A DNA stretch of 64,000 nt from Promicromonospora sp. Populi. GTDB taxonomy: Bacteria; Actinomycetota; Actinomycetes; Actinomycetales; Cellulomonadaceae. The notes beneath the pieces are model-generated. The model was not told the DNA's origin. It ran no database searches and saw nothing but the letters and a program-made list of their open reading frames with translations. Positions within the stretch are counted from its first letter, which is position 1, and the number at the start of each line of letters is the position of its first letter. The position numbers and the translations under genes were made by a program. Shown one piece after another: positions 1 through 7,269 of this stretch. Location of the stretch: NCBI RefSeq assembly GCF_041081105.1, contig NZ_CP163528.1, positions 5,146,001-5,210,000 on the forward strand. Direction: 5' to 3'.

Positions 1-146
1 CTATCCAGCGACGGCGGGGGCGGGCAGGTGCGCTCTGTGTCATGGGGAACATTGGACCCTACGGATCTGCCGGAGGCATGACGATCACGTGACGGGTCTC
101 ATCCGAACCTGTGTCTCATCTGGATCTGTCGCGTCTCGAACGGGCT

Positions 147-1085
147 TCATCTCGAACCGCGCGGACGGGCGGACATCCTGTACGCCTCGACCCACGCCCG
201 CGCGTCCAGGTCACGGGGCAGCGCACCCGGCCCGACGCCGTGCTCGCGCGCCCAGCGCCGGACGTCGCCCCGGGCGATCCCCTGCCGCGCCAGGATCTCG
301 TGCACACCCCGGCCCGGCCCGTTGAACACGGCGGCGGCGAACCGCTGGTAGTCGCGCTGTCGGGTCACCGGCAGCAGCGGTTCGAGGCGGCGGTCGATCA
401 CCAGGAGCCCGGCGTCGATGCTCGGCCGGGGCCGGAAGGCCGCGGCCGGGACGCGCCGGTCCAGGTGCGGCGTGAACCACGGCCACCACTGCGCGGTCAG
501 GAGCGTGGTGCCGCCGACGGCGGCGCGCTTGCGCGCGACCTCCCACTGGGTGATCAGCACCGCCCGCTGCCAGCCGGGCAGCGTGAACAGCCGCCGCAGC
601 ACGGGGGTGGTCAGGTGGAACGGCACGTTGCACACCAGGTCATAGGTGCCCGACGGCGGCGCGTGGCGCAGGATGTCGTCCCGCGTCACCGTGACGTTGC
701 CCGGGGTGACCCGGCCGAGCCGGCCCACCGAACGTGGGTCGATCTCGACGGCCTCGACCGGACGACCCAGCCGGGCCAGGGGCAGCGTCAGCGCGCCGCG
801 CCCGGCGGCCCACTCGACCAGGGGGCGATCGGCGTCGGGCACGAGGTCGATCACGCGGTTGATGACCTGTTGGTCGACCAGGAGGTTCTGGCCCAGCTCG
901 TGGGCGCCGCCGGGGTAAGCATGGACGCCGTCGGCCGGCGCAGTGCTGGAAGGGGCGGTGCTGGAAGGGGCGGTGCTGGAAGGGGCGGTGCTGGAAGGGG
1001 CGGTGCTGGAAGGGGCGGTGCTGGAAGGGGCGGTGCTGGAAGGGGCAGTGCTGGAAGGCGTGCGGGATGAACGGTTGCGCGACAT
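147..1085 (-). CDS. erm: Erm-family 23S rRNA adenine N6-methyltransferase with tandem-repeat N-terminus
   Basis: Predicted to methylate A2058 of 23S rRNA with SAM, giving macrolide-lincosamide-streptogramin B resistance. The 312-residue product shows Erm landmarks in order: HELGQNLLVD (residues 62-71), SAM-binding motif VEWAAGRGALT (90-100), acidic EIDPR (114-118) and the catalytic NVPF motif (153-156). Residues 11-50 are eight copies of SSTAP, an extension not expected in the fold. I chose the ATG at 1085 because GGAG lies 8 nt upstream; an in-frame longer start at 1166 would run through the terminator hairpin. It is preceded by a leader peptide, terminator and promoter, so it is probably drug-inducible. 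KsgA (rRNA dimethylase) is the alternative family, but the short C-terminus and leader favour Erm. Confidence 0.9.
   Translation of the reverse strand: MSRNRSSRTPSSTAPSSTAPSSTAPSSTAPSSTAPSSTAPSSTAPSSTAPADGVHAYPGGAHELGQNLLVDQQVINRVIDLVPDADRPLVEWAAGRGALTLPLARLGRPVEAVEIDPRSVGRLGRVTPGNVTVTRDDILRHAPPSGTYDLVCNVPFHLTTPVLRRLFTLPGWQRAVLITQWEVARKRAAVGGTTLLTAQWWPWFTPHLDRRVPAAAFRPRPSIDAGLLVIDRRLEPLLPVTRQRDYQRFAAAVFNGPGRGVHEILARQGIARGDVRRWAREHGVGPGALPRDLDARAWVEAYRMSARPRGSR
936..1055 (-). repeat. Eight tandem 15-bp repeats inside erm (SSTAP x8)
   Basis: Eight copies of a 15-bp unit (plus strand ggcggtgctggaagg, nearly identical copies) encode residues 11-50 of the methylase as SSTAP repeats; a degenerate SSRTP copy precedes them. 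The unit is a multiple of three, so copy-number change would keep the frame. This looks like a minisatellite giving a flexible Ser/Thr/Pro-rich N-terminal arm of variable length. Confidence 0.97.
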
Positions 1086-1128
1086 GGTGTGCTCCGGAAG
1101 TCGTCGGTACTTGAGTTCCGGGCAGCAC

Positions 1129-1159
1129 AAAAGCGCCGCCCGGCGGAAGCCGGCGGCGC
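1129..1159 (-). terminator. Intrinsic terminator in the erm leader
   Basis: On the minus strand GCGCCGCC (1159-1152) pairs with GGCGGCGC (1140-1133) and is followed at once by TTTT (1132-1129). The hairpin lies after the leader peptide stop (1197) and 44 nt before the erm start, the place expected of an attenuator. In genes of this kind a drug-stalled ribosome on the leader allows an alternative fold and readthrough; that step is inference here. Confidence 0.8.
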
Positions 1160-1196
1160 GGGGCACGCGCTGGGTGTGGGTGTGCGTTCCGCGCCG

Positions 1197-1250
1197 CTAG
1201 CGGGCGGAACGCTCTCTGATCATCGGGTTCATGGTCATGGCATTCATCAC
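1197..1250 (-). CDS. Leader peptide (uORF) of erm, 17 residues with RER motif
   Basis: Short ORF reading MMNAMTMNPMIRERSAR then TAG, between promoter and terminator of erm. The first codon GTG (1250-1248) is 5 nt after the -10 hexamer TAGGGT, so the mRNA is probably leaderless; the next in-frame ATG is at 1247. The Arg-Glu-Arg near the end fits the R/K-x-R/K motif at which macrolide-bound ribosomes are known to stall on Erm leader peptides. Stalling at RER would leave the ribosome roughly 15-20 nt before the stop and could disturb folding downstream. Too short to be judged by homology; position and motif are the evidence. Confidence 0.75.
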   Translation of the reverse strand: MMNAMTMNPMIRERSAR

Positions 1251-1255
1251 GGGTG

Positions 1256-1294
1256 ACCCTACGAGCCACCGTCCGGACCGCGCGAAGGGTTTTT
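1256..1294 (-). promoter_or_regulatory. erm leader promoter with WhiB7-like AT-rich element
   Basis: Minus strand: AAAAA (1294-1290), CCC, TTCGCG (1286-1281) as a weak -35, a 19-nt spacer, then TAGGGT (1261-1256) as -10. WhiB7-dependent actinobacterial promoters carry an AT-rich pentamer about 3 bp upstream of -35, often before leadered antibiotic-resistance genes. Geometry matches; the -35 is only partly canonical. Confidence 0.5.
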
Positions 1295-1403
1295 CTCCGG
1301 GGCGGGTCTCCGAGGCGGGCGGGTAGAGTGACAGGCTGTTCCGAACGGTGACTTGCGAGATGGGGATGGCGTTGTTGCAGCACGAACAGATCGGTGAGTC
1401 TCG

Positions 1404-2996
1404 GTGACGATCCTTGCTTCAGACGCCCGTCCGGTTGAGGTCCAGGCGGCGCGGCGACGCAGCATCGCCGTCATCTCCCACCCCGACGCCGGTAAGTCGA
1501 CCCTGACCGAAGCGCTCGCGTTGCACGCCCACGCGATCGACGAGGCCGGGGCGGTGCACGGCAAGGGCAACCGCGCCGGCGTCGTCTCGGACTGGCTCGA
1601 GATGGAGCAGAAGCGCGGCATCTCGATCACGTCGGCGGCGCTGCAGTTCGCCTACGGCGACGTGGTGATCAACCTCCTGGACACCCCCGGGCACGCCGAC
1701 TTCTCCGAGGACACGTACCGGGTGCTGACCGCCGTCGACGCCGCAGTCATGCTGCTCGACTCCGCGAAGGGCCTGGAGCCGCAGACCCTCAAGCTGTTCG
1801 AGGTGTGCCGCCGCCGCGGGGTGCCGGTCATCACGTTCGTCAACAAGTGGGACCGCCCCGGGCGCGAGGCACTGGAGCTGTGCGACGAGCTGGAGGAGCG
1901 CATCAACCTGCGCCCGACGCCGCTCAGCTGGCCGATCGGCGAGGCCGGCCGGTTCCTCGGGCTGCTGGACCGCGCCAGCGGCGAGGTCCGCACCTACCGC
2001 CGGGCCCCGGGCGGCGCGTCGATCGCCGAGGAGAGCGTGCTCACCCCGCAGGCCGCGGCCGACGCCCTGGGCGACGACCACACCGAGGCGGTCGAGAGCG
2101 TGCAGCTCCTCGACGCCGTCGACCGCGAGTCCTTCCTCGCCGGCACGACGACGCCGATGCTGTTCGGCGCGGCGCTGGCCAACATCGGCGTCCGCCAGCT
2201 GCTGGACGCCGTCGTCGACCTCGCTCCCGCTCCAGGCGCGCGGGAGGACGTCGACGGCGCGAGCCGCGACGTCGGCCAGCCGTTCAGCGGGTTCGTGTTC
2301 AAGATGCAGGCCGGCATGGACCCGAACCACCGCGACCACGTCGCGTTCATCCGCGTGTGCTCTGGCCGGTTCGAGCGGGGCATGGTCGTCACGCACGAGC
2401 GGACCGGGCGGCCGTTTGCCACCAAGTACGCCCTGTCGGTCTTCGGCCGCGAACGCTCGACGGTCGAGGACGCCTACCCCGGCGATGTCGTCGGTCTGGT
2501 CAACGCCAGCACGCTCGCCGTCGGCGACACCGTGTACGACACCTCGGGCCGGCACGTGCGATTCCCGCCGATGCCGGTGTTCGCGCCCGAGCACTTCGCC
2601 GCCGCCCGGGTGGCCGACCCGGGTCGCTCCAAGCAGTTCCGCAAGGGCATCAACCAGCTGGAGCAGGAGGGTGTGGTCCAGGTCCTCGTGTCCGAGGCGC
2701 GTGGCGACGGAAACCCGATCCTCGCGGCCGTGGGCCCGCTCCAGTTCGAGGTCGCGACGTTCCGCATGGAGCACGAGTTCTCCGCGCCGATCCGCATGGA
2801 GACCCTCGGGCTGTCGCTCGCCCGCGAAGCGGCGCCGTCCGACATCGACACGATCGCCGCGTACCCCGGCGTGGAGGTCGTACGGCGCGGTGACGGCACC
2901 CCGCTCGTGCTGCTGCGCGACGTCTGGCACGCCCGGGCCTTCGAGCGAGCCCACCCGGACGTCCCGCTGATCCCGCTGGTGGCAAGCGGCGTCTAG
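1404..2996 (+). CDS. prfC: Peptide chain release factor 3 (RF3)
   Basis: Translational GTPase that removes RF1/RF2 from the ribosome after termination. 530 residues, the same as the E. coli-type protein (529). P-loop SHPDAGKST (residues 25-33), the switch region with GISITSA, and DTPGHADFSEDT (G3) followed by FVNKWDRP (G4) are visible; the RF3 C-terminal domains follow (QEGVVQVL, LQFEVATFR). Start is GTG at 1404 with only a weak ribosome site (GGTGAG); a -10-like TAGAGT sits at 1324-1329. It is divergent from erm, with the two promoters inside about 150 bp. Confidence 0.95.
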   Translation: MTILASDARPVEVQAARRRSIAVISHPDAGKSTLTEALALHAHAIDEAGAVHGKGNRAGVVSDWLEMEQKRGISITSAALQFAYGDVVINLLDTPGHADFSEDTYRVLTAVDAAVMLLDSAKGLEPQTLKLFEVCRRRGVPVITFVNKWDRPGREALELCDELEERINLRPTPLSWPIGEAGRFLGLLDRASGEVRTYRRAPGGASIAEESVLTPQAAADALGDDHTEAVESVQLLDAVDRESFLAGTTTPMLFGAALANIGVRQLLDAVVDLAPAPGAREDVDGASRDVGQPFSGFVFKMQAGMDPNHRDHVAFIRVCSGRFERGMVVTHERTGRPFATKYALSVFGRERSTVEDAYPGDVVGLVNASTLAVGDTVYDTSGRHVRFPPMPVFAPEHFAAARVADPGRSKQFRKGINQLEQEGVVQVLVSEARGDGNPILAAVGPLQFEVATFRMEHEFSAPIRMETLGLSLAREAAPSDIDTIAAYPGVEVVRRGDGTPLVLLRDVWHARAFERAHPDVPLIPLVASGV

Positions 2997-3019
2997 GGAC
3001 GCCTCGCCCGGGGATCCTT

Positions 3020-3085
3020 CTCTTTGAGCCCTAAGTTTCTTCGCTTTGGACGCCTCCAAAGCGAAGAAACTTAGGGCTCAAAGAG
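3020..3085. repeat. Perfect 31-bp inverted repeat with 4-nt loop
   Basis: Left arm (about 3020-3050) beginning CTCTTTGAGCCC and right arm (3055-3085) ending GGGCTCAAAGAG are exact complements over 31 bp, separated by CGCC. It begins about 24 nt after the prfC stop and ends 25 nt before the next gene. It would form a very stable RNA hairpin with A/T-rich arms unlike the neighbouring DNA. It may terminate prfC, or be a small palindromic mobile repeat; there is no clear T-tract. Confidence 0.9.
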
Positions 3086-3097
3086 AGCGTCTTGCAT

Positions 3098-3103
3098 TAC
3101 GGT
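3098..3103 (+). promoter_or_regulatory. -10 box TACGGT, leaderless start of permease gene
   Basis: TACGGT is followed by 6 nt and the ATG at 3110. No Shine-Dalgarno sequence is present, which supports a leaderless transcript and the ATG choice. Confidence 0.5.
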
Positions 3104-3109
3104 CTGGGC

Positions 3110-4312
3110 ATGACGTCGTCCAGCTCGGTCGGGGCCGGTTCCGGCCCCGACGTGCCGACCACTGCCGCGCCGACCACTCCTGTGCAGCCCTTTACGCAGC
3201 CTCCGGCGGACCAGTACGCCACGCCGCCCGGGTCTCCCAGCTCGACCCGCCCGCCGCGCTGGCTGCCGAGGGCGCTGGTCATGGCCGTGGTGGCGGTCTT
3301 CGTCGCGATCTTCTCGTGGAACGCGCTCGGGGCCCTGAACGGGCTCTTTGTGAACGTGCTGATCGCGGTCTTCATCGCGCTGGCCCTCGAGCCGGGCACG
3401 GTCTGGCTGGTGCGGCACGGGTGGCGCAGAGGCCTGGCGGCCGCGGTCACCCTGCTCGGATCGCTCCTCGTGGTCATCGTGCTCATGGCGCTGTTCGGCA
3501 ACCTGTTCGTGCAGCAGCTCGTCGAGCTCGCGCAGTCCGTCCCCGCGCTCTACGAGGGGCTCCAGGGCTTTCTGACCGAGCGGTTCGACATCGTCGTCCC
3601 CGATACCGAGAACCTGCTGCGCCAGGCGTTGGGCGAGTTCGGCGACGACGTCGCCTCCGGGGCGCTGCTGGTGGGCACCACCGTGGTGGGCGGGCTGCTG
3701 GCGACCCTGACGATCCTGCTCGTCTCTTACTACCTGCTCGCAGCGGGGCCGAAGTTCCGCGCCGCCGTCTGCGGCTGGCTGACTCCGGCCCGGCAGCAGG
3801 AGGTGCTGACCCTGTGGGAGATCACGCAGCGCAAGGTGTCCGACTACATCGGCTCCCGCGTGGTCCTGGCCGCGGTCTCGACGGTGGTCACCTTTGTGTT
3901 CCTCGCGATCCTCCAGACGCCGTACGCGGTGCCGCTCTCCGTCTTCGTCGGAGTGGTGTCCCAGTTCGTGCCGACGATCGGCGCCTACCTCGGCGGCGCG
4001 CTGCCCACCATGGTGGCGCTGACCGCGCAAGGGTGGCCGCAGGCGTTGGGCGTGCTCGCCTTCGTCGTCGCCTACCAGCAGTTCGAGAACCTGTACCTGG
4101 CGCCCAAGGTGTCGGCGCGGGCGCTGGAGATGAACGCGGCGGTGAGCCTGCTCGTGGTGCTGGCGTTCGGCGCGGTCTTCGGGGTGCTGGGCGCGTTCCT
4201 GGCGCTGCCGGTCGCCGCGACCATCCAGGCGACGGCGACCACCTACTTCCGGCGGCACGAGCTCATCGAGTCGCACATGCTGCAGGACCCGGACGTCGAC
4301 GCCAAGGCGTGA
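3110..4312 (+). CDS. AI-2E family (PerM/YdiK-like) membrane permease
   Basis: 400-residue polytopic membrane protein of the AI-2E transporter superfamily. A disordered Ser/Thr/Pro-rich cytoplasmic N-terminus (about 50 residues) precedes paired hydrophobic helices, a soluble middle segment (ELAQSVPALYEGLQGFL) and the typical C-terminal block with SQFVPTIGAYLGG and NLYLAPKV. Substrates in this family vary (autoinducer-2 export, Na+/H+ exchange, unknown), so function cannot be assigned. The ATG at 3110 is 7 nt after a -10 box. A second, divergent homologue lies at 37311-38492. Confidence 0.85.
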   Translation: MTSSSSVGAGSGPDVPTTAAPTTPVQPFTQPPADQYATPPGSPSSTRPPRWLPRALVMAVVAVFVAIFSWNALGALNGLFVNVLIAVFIALALEPGTVWLVRHGWRRGLAAAVTLLGSLLVVIVLMALFGNLFVQQLVELAQSVPALYEGLQGFLTERFDIVVPDTENLLRQALGEFGDDVASGALLVGTTVVGGLLATLTILLVSYYLLAAGPKFRAAVCGWLTPARQQEVLTLWEITQRKVSDYIGSRVVLAAVSTVVTFVFLAILQTPYAVPLSVFVGVVSQFVPTIGAYLGGALPTMVALTAQGWPQALGVLAFVVAYQQFENLYLAPKVSARALEMNAAVSLLVVLAFGAVFGVLGAFLALPVAATIQATATTYFRRHELIESHMLQDPDVDAKA

Positions 4313-4334
4313 GCGCCCGGGAATGCCAGCTGGC

Positions 4335-4706
4335 CTACGGGTGAGCCGCGGTGATCGCGATGACCCAGTCGAGGCGGGCCAGGGCGGTCTGCAGGTCGGC
4401 GATCTTGTCCTTGATGCGGTTCCGCTCGGCGTCCAGCATGGCCCGCTGGTCGACGTCGGTGTGCCCGGTCTCGATGCAGGGCAAGAGCTCCGCGATGTTG
4501 CGGCTGGTCAGGCCGGCGGCGTACATCTGCTGGAAGAAGCGCACCCGGTCGACGGCGTCCGCTGGGTAGAGACGCTGGCCGGACGGGCTGCGCTCCGGCG
4601 TGAGCAGGCCCTGTTGCTCGTAGTAGCGCACGGCGCGCACCGAGACGCCGGCAGCGTTCGCGACCTGGCCGATGCGGATGAGCGGCTCGGTCTCTGTGAC
4701 GGTCAT
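4335..4706 (-). CDS. MerR-family transcriptional regulator
   Basis: 123 residues: N-terminal winged HTH (IRIGQVANAAGVSVRAVRYY, residues 10-29, then EQQGLLTP) and a C-terminal coiled-coil dimerisation helix (AMLDAERNRIKDKIADLQTA). No cysteine pair of the metal-sensing types is seen (one Cys only), so an organic ligand or stress signal is more likely. A good ribosome site (GAAGGAG) precedes the ATG. It is divergent from a short-chain dehydrogenase whose promoter has a MerR-type long spacer with a palindrome, so it very probably controls that gene and itself. Confidence 0.9.
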   Translation of the reverse strand: MTVTETEPLIRIGQVANAAGVSVRAVRYYEQQGLLTPERSPSGQRLYPADAVDRVRFFQQMYAAGLTSRNIAELLPCIETGHTDVDQRAMLDAERNRIKDKIADLQTALARLDWVIAITAAHP

Positions 4707-4741
4707 CTCAGCTCCTTCTCCCCGCTTCGAGGGCTCAGCAC

Positions 4742-4773
4742 TTGCCTCTGACGTTAACGTCAGGTTCTAGCGT
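4742..4773 (+). promoter_or_regulatory. MerR-type promoter/operator of the SDR gene
   Basis: TTGCCT (-35, 4742-4747) and TAGCGT (-10, 4768-4773) are separated by 20 bp, longer than the usual 17. The spacer holds the perfect 16-bp palindrome CTGACGTTAACGTCAG (4748-4763). Over-long spacers with a central dyad are the hallmark of promoters activated by MerR proteins through DNA twisting. The ATG of the SDR gene is 7 nt after the -10, so the transcript is leaderless. Confidence 0.85.
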
Positions 4774-4780
4774 AGCCGAC

Positions 4781-5503
4781 ATGGACATCAACAACTCGGT
4801 AGCCCTGGTCACCGGAGCCAACCGCGGCCTGGGCCGCGCCTTCGCCCAGCGCCTGCTCGAACGGGGCGCCCGCAAGGTCTACGCGACGGCCCGGCGGCCG
4901 GAGGCGGTGGACCTGCCCGGCGTCGAGGTGCTGGCCCTCGACGTCACCGACCCTGCCTCCGTGCGCGCCGCGGCGGCAGCGGCCCCCGACGTCACGCTGC
5001 TCGTCAACAATGCGGGGATCCAGACGGGGACCAACCTCGTGACCGGTTCGCTGGACGCGGTCCGGCTCGAGCTGGAGACCAACATGCTCGGCCCTCTCGC
5101 ACTGATCCGGGAGCTTGCGCCGACCCTCGCCGGCAACGGCGGGGGAGCGATCGTGAACGTGCTCTCCGCGATGTCGTGGTTCGGGACCCCCGGCGGCCAC
5201 GCCTACCACCTGACCAAGGGCTCCGCGTGGGCCATGACGAACAGCGTCCGCATGGAGCTCGCGGAGCAGGGCACGCTCGTGACCGCGGTACACCTGGGCC
5301 TGGCCGACACCGACATGGCGGCGGGGTGGCCCGTGGACAAGATCGCACCGTTGGACCTGGCCGACGTCGTGCTCGACGGCGTCGAGGCCGGCTTCGCCGA
5401 GGTGCTGGCCGATCAGTGGAGCCGCGACGTCAAGGCACGGCTGACGCTGACGCCGGAGGAGTTCAACGCGGCGATGGGCCGCGCCCTGGCTACTTTCGCT
5501 TAG
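4781..5503 (+). CDS. Short-chain dehydrogenase/reductase (SDR)
   Basis: 240-residue classical SDR oxidoreductase. NAD(P)-binding TGANRGLG (residues 11-18), NNAG, the catalytic Ser in NVLSAMSW, and YHLTK (YxxxK) are all present. Arg after the glycine motif (TARRPE) suggests NADP(H). Substrate unknown. The ATG at 4781 is preferred over upstream in-frame starts because the -10 box lies 7 nt before it. Control by the divergent MerR regulator is inferred from the operator. Confidence 0.9.
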   Translation: MDINNSVALVTGANRGLGRAFAQRLLERGARKVYATARRPEAVDLPGVEVLALDVTDPASVRAAAAAAPDVTLLVNNAGIQTGTNLVTGSLDAVRLELETNMLGPLALIRELAPTLAGNGGGAIVNVLSAMSWFGTPGGHAYHLTKGSAWAMTNSVRMELAEQGTLVTAVHLGLADTDMAAGWPVDKIAPLDLADVVLDGVEAGFAEVLADQWSRDVKARLTLTPEEFNAAMGRALATFA

Positions 5504-5632
5504 CCGCAGCCGCAGACCTATGACGCCGCGTATGTGGCGGTCGCCGAGGCGCACGACGTCACGCTGGTCACTGCGGACGTGCGGATCGCCAAAGCTGGTG
5601 TTGCCCGCTGCCCCGTGCGGGTCATCAGCTGA
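5504..5632 (+). pseudogene. Remnant of PIN-domain (VapC-like) toxin, C-terminal 42 codons
   Basis: Directly after the SDR stop, in the same frame, an ORF without a start reads TYDAAYVAVAEAHDVTLVTA, then DVRIAKAG, CPVRVIS and a stop. This matches the C-terminal third of VapC-type PIN toxins, where YDAxYVALAE and LVTxDxRLA carry two of the conserved acidic residues. The N-terminal catalytic half and any VapB antitoxin gene are absent, so it is a fossil. Confidence 0.75.
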
Positions 5633-5660
5633 CGCGGGTCGTCCGACGCCGGGGCCGGGT

Positions 5661-5696
5661 CGCGTGAGGGGCGGGGCGGGGCCCGCCCCTCACGCG
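5661..5696. terminator. Bidirectional hairpin between SDR/PIN remnant and NlpC gene
   Basis: CGCGTGAGGGGCGGG (5661-5675) and CCCGCCCCTCACGCG (5682-5696) are perfect 15-bp arms with a 6-nt loop, placed just after the stop of the minus-strand NlpC/P60 gene. No strong T-tract; a GC-rich actinobacterial terminator is likely. Confidence 0.7.
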
Positions 5697-5703
5697 GGGT
5701 GGG

Positions 5704-6465
5704 TCAGAGGACGCGGATGAACGTCGGGTTGGACTGCCAGATGCTGGTGTACCGGACGCTCTTGCCCGGTACCGGGGCCTCGATCTGCATGCCGTTGCCG
5801 GCGTAGATCGCGATGTGCCCCGGCGACCAGATCAGGTCGCCCGGCTGCGCCTCGGAATAGGACACGGCGCTCCCTGCGAACCGCTGCGCGGACGAGGTGC
5901 GCGGCAGGTTGATGCCGATCTGGGCGTACACGTAAGAGGTGAAGCCGGAGCAGTCGAACCCGGCCGGCGTCGTGCCGCCCCACACGTACGGCACGCCGAG
6001 GTACCGCATGGCGATGGACACGACCGACGCGCCGGCCTCGGCGGCCGCCTCGGCGGCGAGCTCCTGCTGGTATTCCTCGTTCTCCTCGGCGGAGACGACT
6101 GACACGGGGGCCTGCTCGACCCTCAGCTCCGCATCGGAGGCGACGATGACCATGGGCGCGGCCTCGACCGACGTCCTGGCCTGCGCCGCGAGCGCCTTGA
6201 GGTCAGCGGTGTTGAGCGCGCCCTGCATGGGCTTGCCGGCCAGCGCCGTGCCGACCGTCGTCGTGGCGGGGGCCGCCTGGGCCGGGGCGGCGATCAGGGA
6301 CAGCAGCACGCCAGAACCTGCCGCTGCGACGACCACGCCGCGACCGGTGAACGCGCTGACCTGCTCGGTGGCCACGCGGGCGACGTCGGTCAGCACGGGG
6401 CCGCGCGCTGCTCGGTGCCGGCCGCGGCCACGCTGGGACGTGGCCTGGTTGAACTGGGGATCCAT
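5704..6465 (-). CDS. Secreted NlpC/P60 (C40) peptidoglycan endopeptidase
   Basis: 253-residue cell-wall hydrolase expected to cut D-Glu/meso-DAP type stem-peptide bonds outside the cell. After a basic stretch, residues about 40-75 form a signal/anchor helix (VVVAAAGSGVLLSLIAAPAQ). The C-terminal NlpC/P60 domain has the catalytic Cys in FDCSGFTSYVYA and the His in GHIAIYAG, and is preceded by YLGVPYVWGG. No LysM or SH3 wall-binding domain is present; the middle segment is Ala/Glu-rich. The ATG at 6465 (MDPQFN) is chosen over an upstream start because AAAGG lies before it and the longer form would delay the signal peptide. A TATGGT -10 lies about 100 nt upstream. Confidence 0.9.
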   Translation of the reverse strand: MDPQFNQATSQRGRGRHRAARGPVLTDVARVATEQVSAFTGRGVVVAAAGSGVLLSLIAAPAQAAPATTTVGTALAGKPMQGALNTADLKALAAQARTSVEAAPMVIVASDAELRVEQAPVSVVSAEENEEYQQELAAEAAAEAGASVVSIAMRYLGVPYVWGGTTPAGFDCSGFTSYVYAQIGINLPRTSSAQRFAGSAVSYSEAQPGDLIWSPGHIAIYAGNGMQIEAPVPGKSVRYTSIWQSNPTFIRVL

Positions 6466-6597
6466 CAAAGCTGGGACCTTTCTGGCGTCGACGCGCTCAC
6501 CGAACTGCGCCGGATACCGGCGAAGAGGGGACGGAGGCGACATCTCAGGCTCATGGCAGGCCCCACCATAGCGGAGCCCGCCATGCGCCGGAAGCAC

Positions 6598-7269
6598 TCA
6601 ATCGTCGTGGTGGTGGTCGTGCTCGACCTCGATCTCCCCGGTCAGGGCCGCGACCGGCACGGCGCAGGAATCGCCCTTCCAGGCCTCAACGCCCTCCTTG
6701 ATCGCGAAGCCGGCGATCACCAGGGCCGCTATCGAGTCGGCCCAGGCCCAGCCGAGCAGGCTGTTGAGCAGCAGCCCGACCAGCAGGGCCGCCGACAGGT
6801 AGGTGCAGATCAGGGTCTGCTTGGAGTCGGCGACGGCGCTGGCCGAGCCGAGCTCCCGTCCGGTGCGGCGCTCGAACCAGCTCAGGAACGGCATCACCGC
6901 CAGGCTGACCGCGGCAAGGACGATCCCGACCGGGCTGTGCTCCGGTTCGCGCAGGCCGGCCAGGGAGAGCGCGGCGTCGACAGTGACGTAGGCCGCCAGG
7001 CCGAAGAAGGAGACGGCGATGATCCGCAGCGCGGTCTTCTCCCGGGCTTCGGGATCCGGTGCGGCAAACTGCCAGGCGACCGCTGCCGCGGAGAGCACCT
7101 CGACTATCGAGTCCAGCCCGAAGCCGATCAGGGCCGCGGAGGACGCGACGCTGCCCGCGGCGAGGGCGATGATCGCCTCGACGACGTTGTAGGTGATCGT
7201 GATCGCGACGACCCAGCGGATGCGCCGGCGCAGCACCAGCACCCGCTCGGGCGCGAGCGCGGCGCTCAT
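6598..7269 (-). CDS. Cation efflux (CDF-like) transporter with His-rich tail
   Basis: 223-residue inner-membrane protein with about five to six hydrophobic helices and no long C-terminal cytoplasmic domain. FGLDSIVEV and WADSIAALVIAGFAIKEG resemble the metal-site segments of cation diffusion facilitators, and the chain ends in HDHHHDD, a probable metal-binding tail. Its ATG at 7269 overlaps the cmtR stop (ATGA), so the two are translationally coupled. With a Cd/Pb-type sensor upstream, export of a soft divalent metal is the natural reading. Confidence 0.85.
   Translation of the reverse strand: MSAALAPERVLVLRRRIRWVVAITITYNVVEAIIALAAGSVASSAALIGFGLDSIVEVLSAAAVAWQFAAPDPEAREKTALRIIAVSFFGLAAYVTVDAALSLAGLREPEHSPVGIVLAAVSLAVMPFLSWFERRTGRELGSASAVADSKQTLICTYLSAALLVGLLLNSLLGWAWADSIAALVIAGFAIKEGVEAWKGDSCAVPVAALTGEIEVEHDHHHDD

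Noticed and set aside
111..1070. Long plus-strand ORF opposite erm
   Set aside because: It is the antisense frame of erm with GRGGA repeats from the minisatellite; no start signal or family match.
147..1166. Longer erm start at 1166
   Set aside because: The extra 27 codons would be read through the terminator hairpin, and a better ribosome site lies before ATG 1085.
3046..4344. TTG-initiated ORF spanning the inverted repeat and the permease
   Set aside because: Arg/Ala/Gly-rich shadow of the AI-2E-type gene in another frame.
6466..6600. c-di-AMP (ydaO) riboswitch before the NlpC/P60 gene, as seen in other actinobacteria
   Set aside because: The leader is only about 100 nt and lacks the conserved ydaO core elements I would expect.
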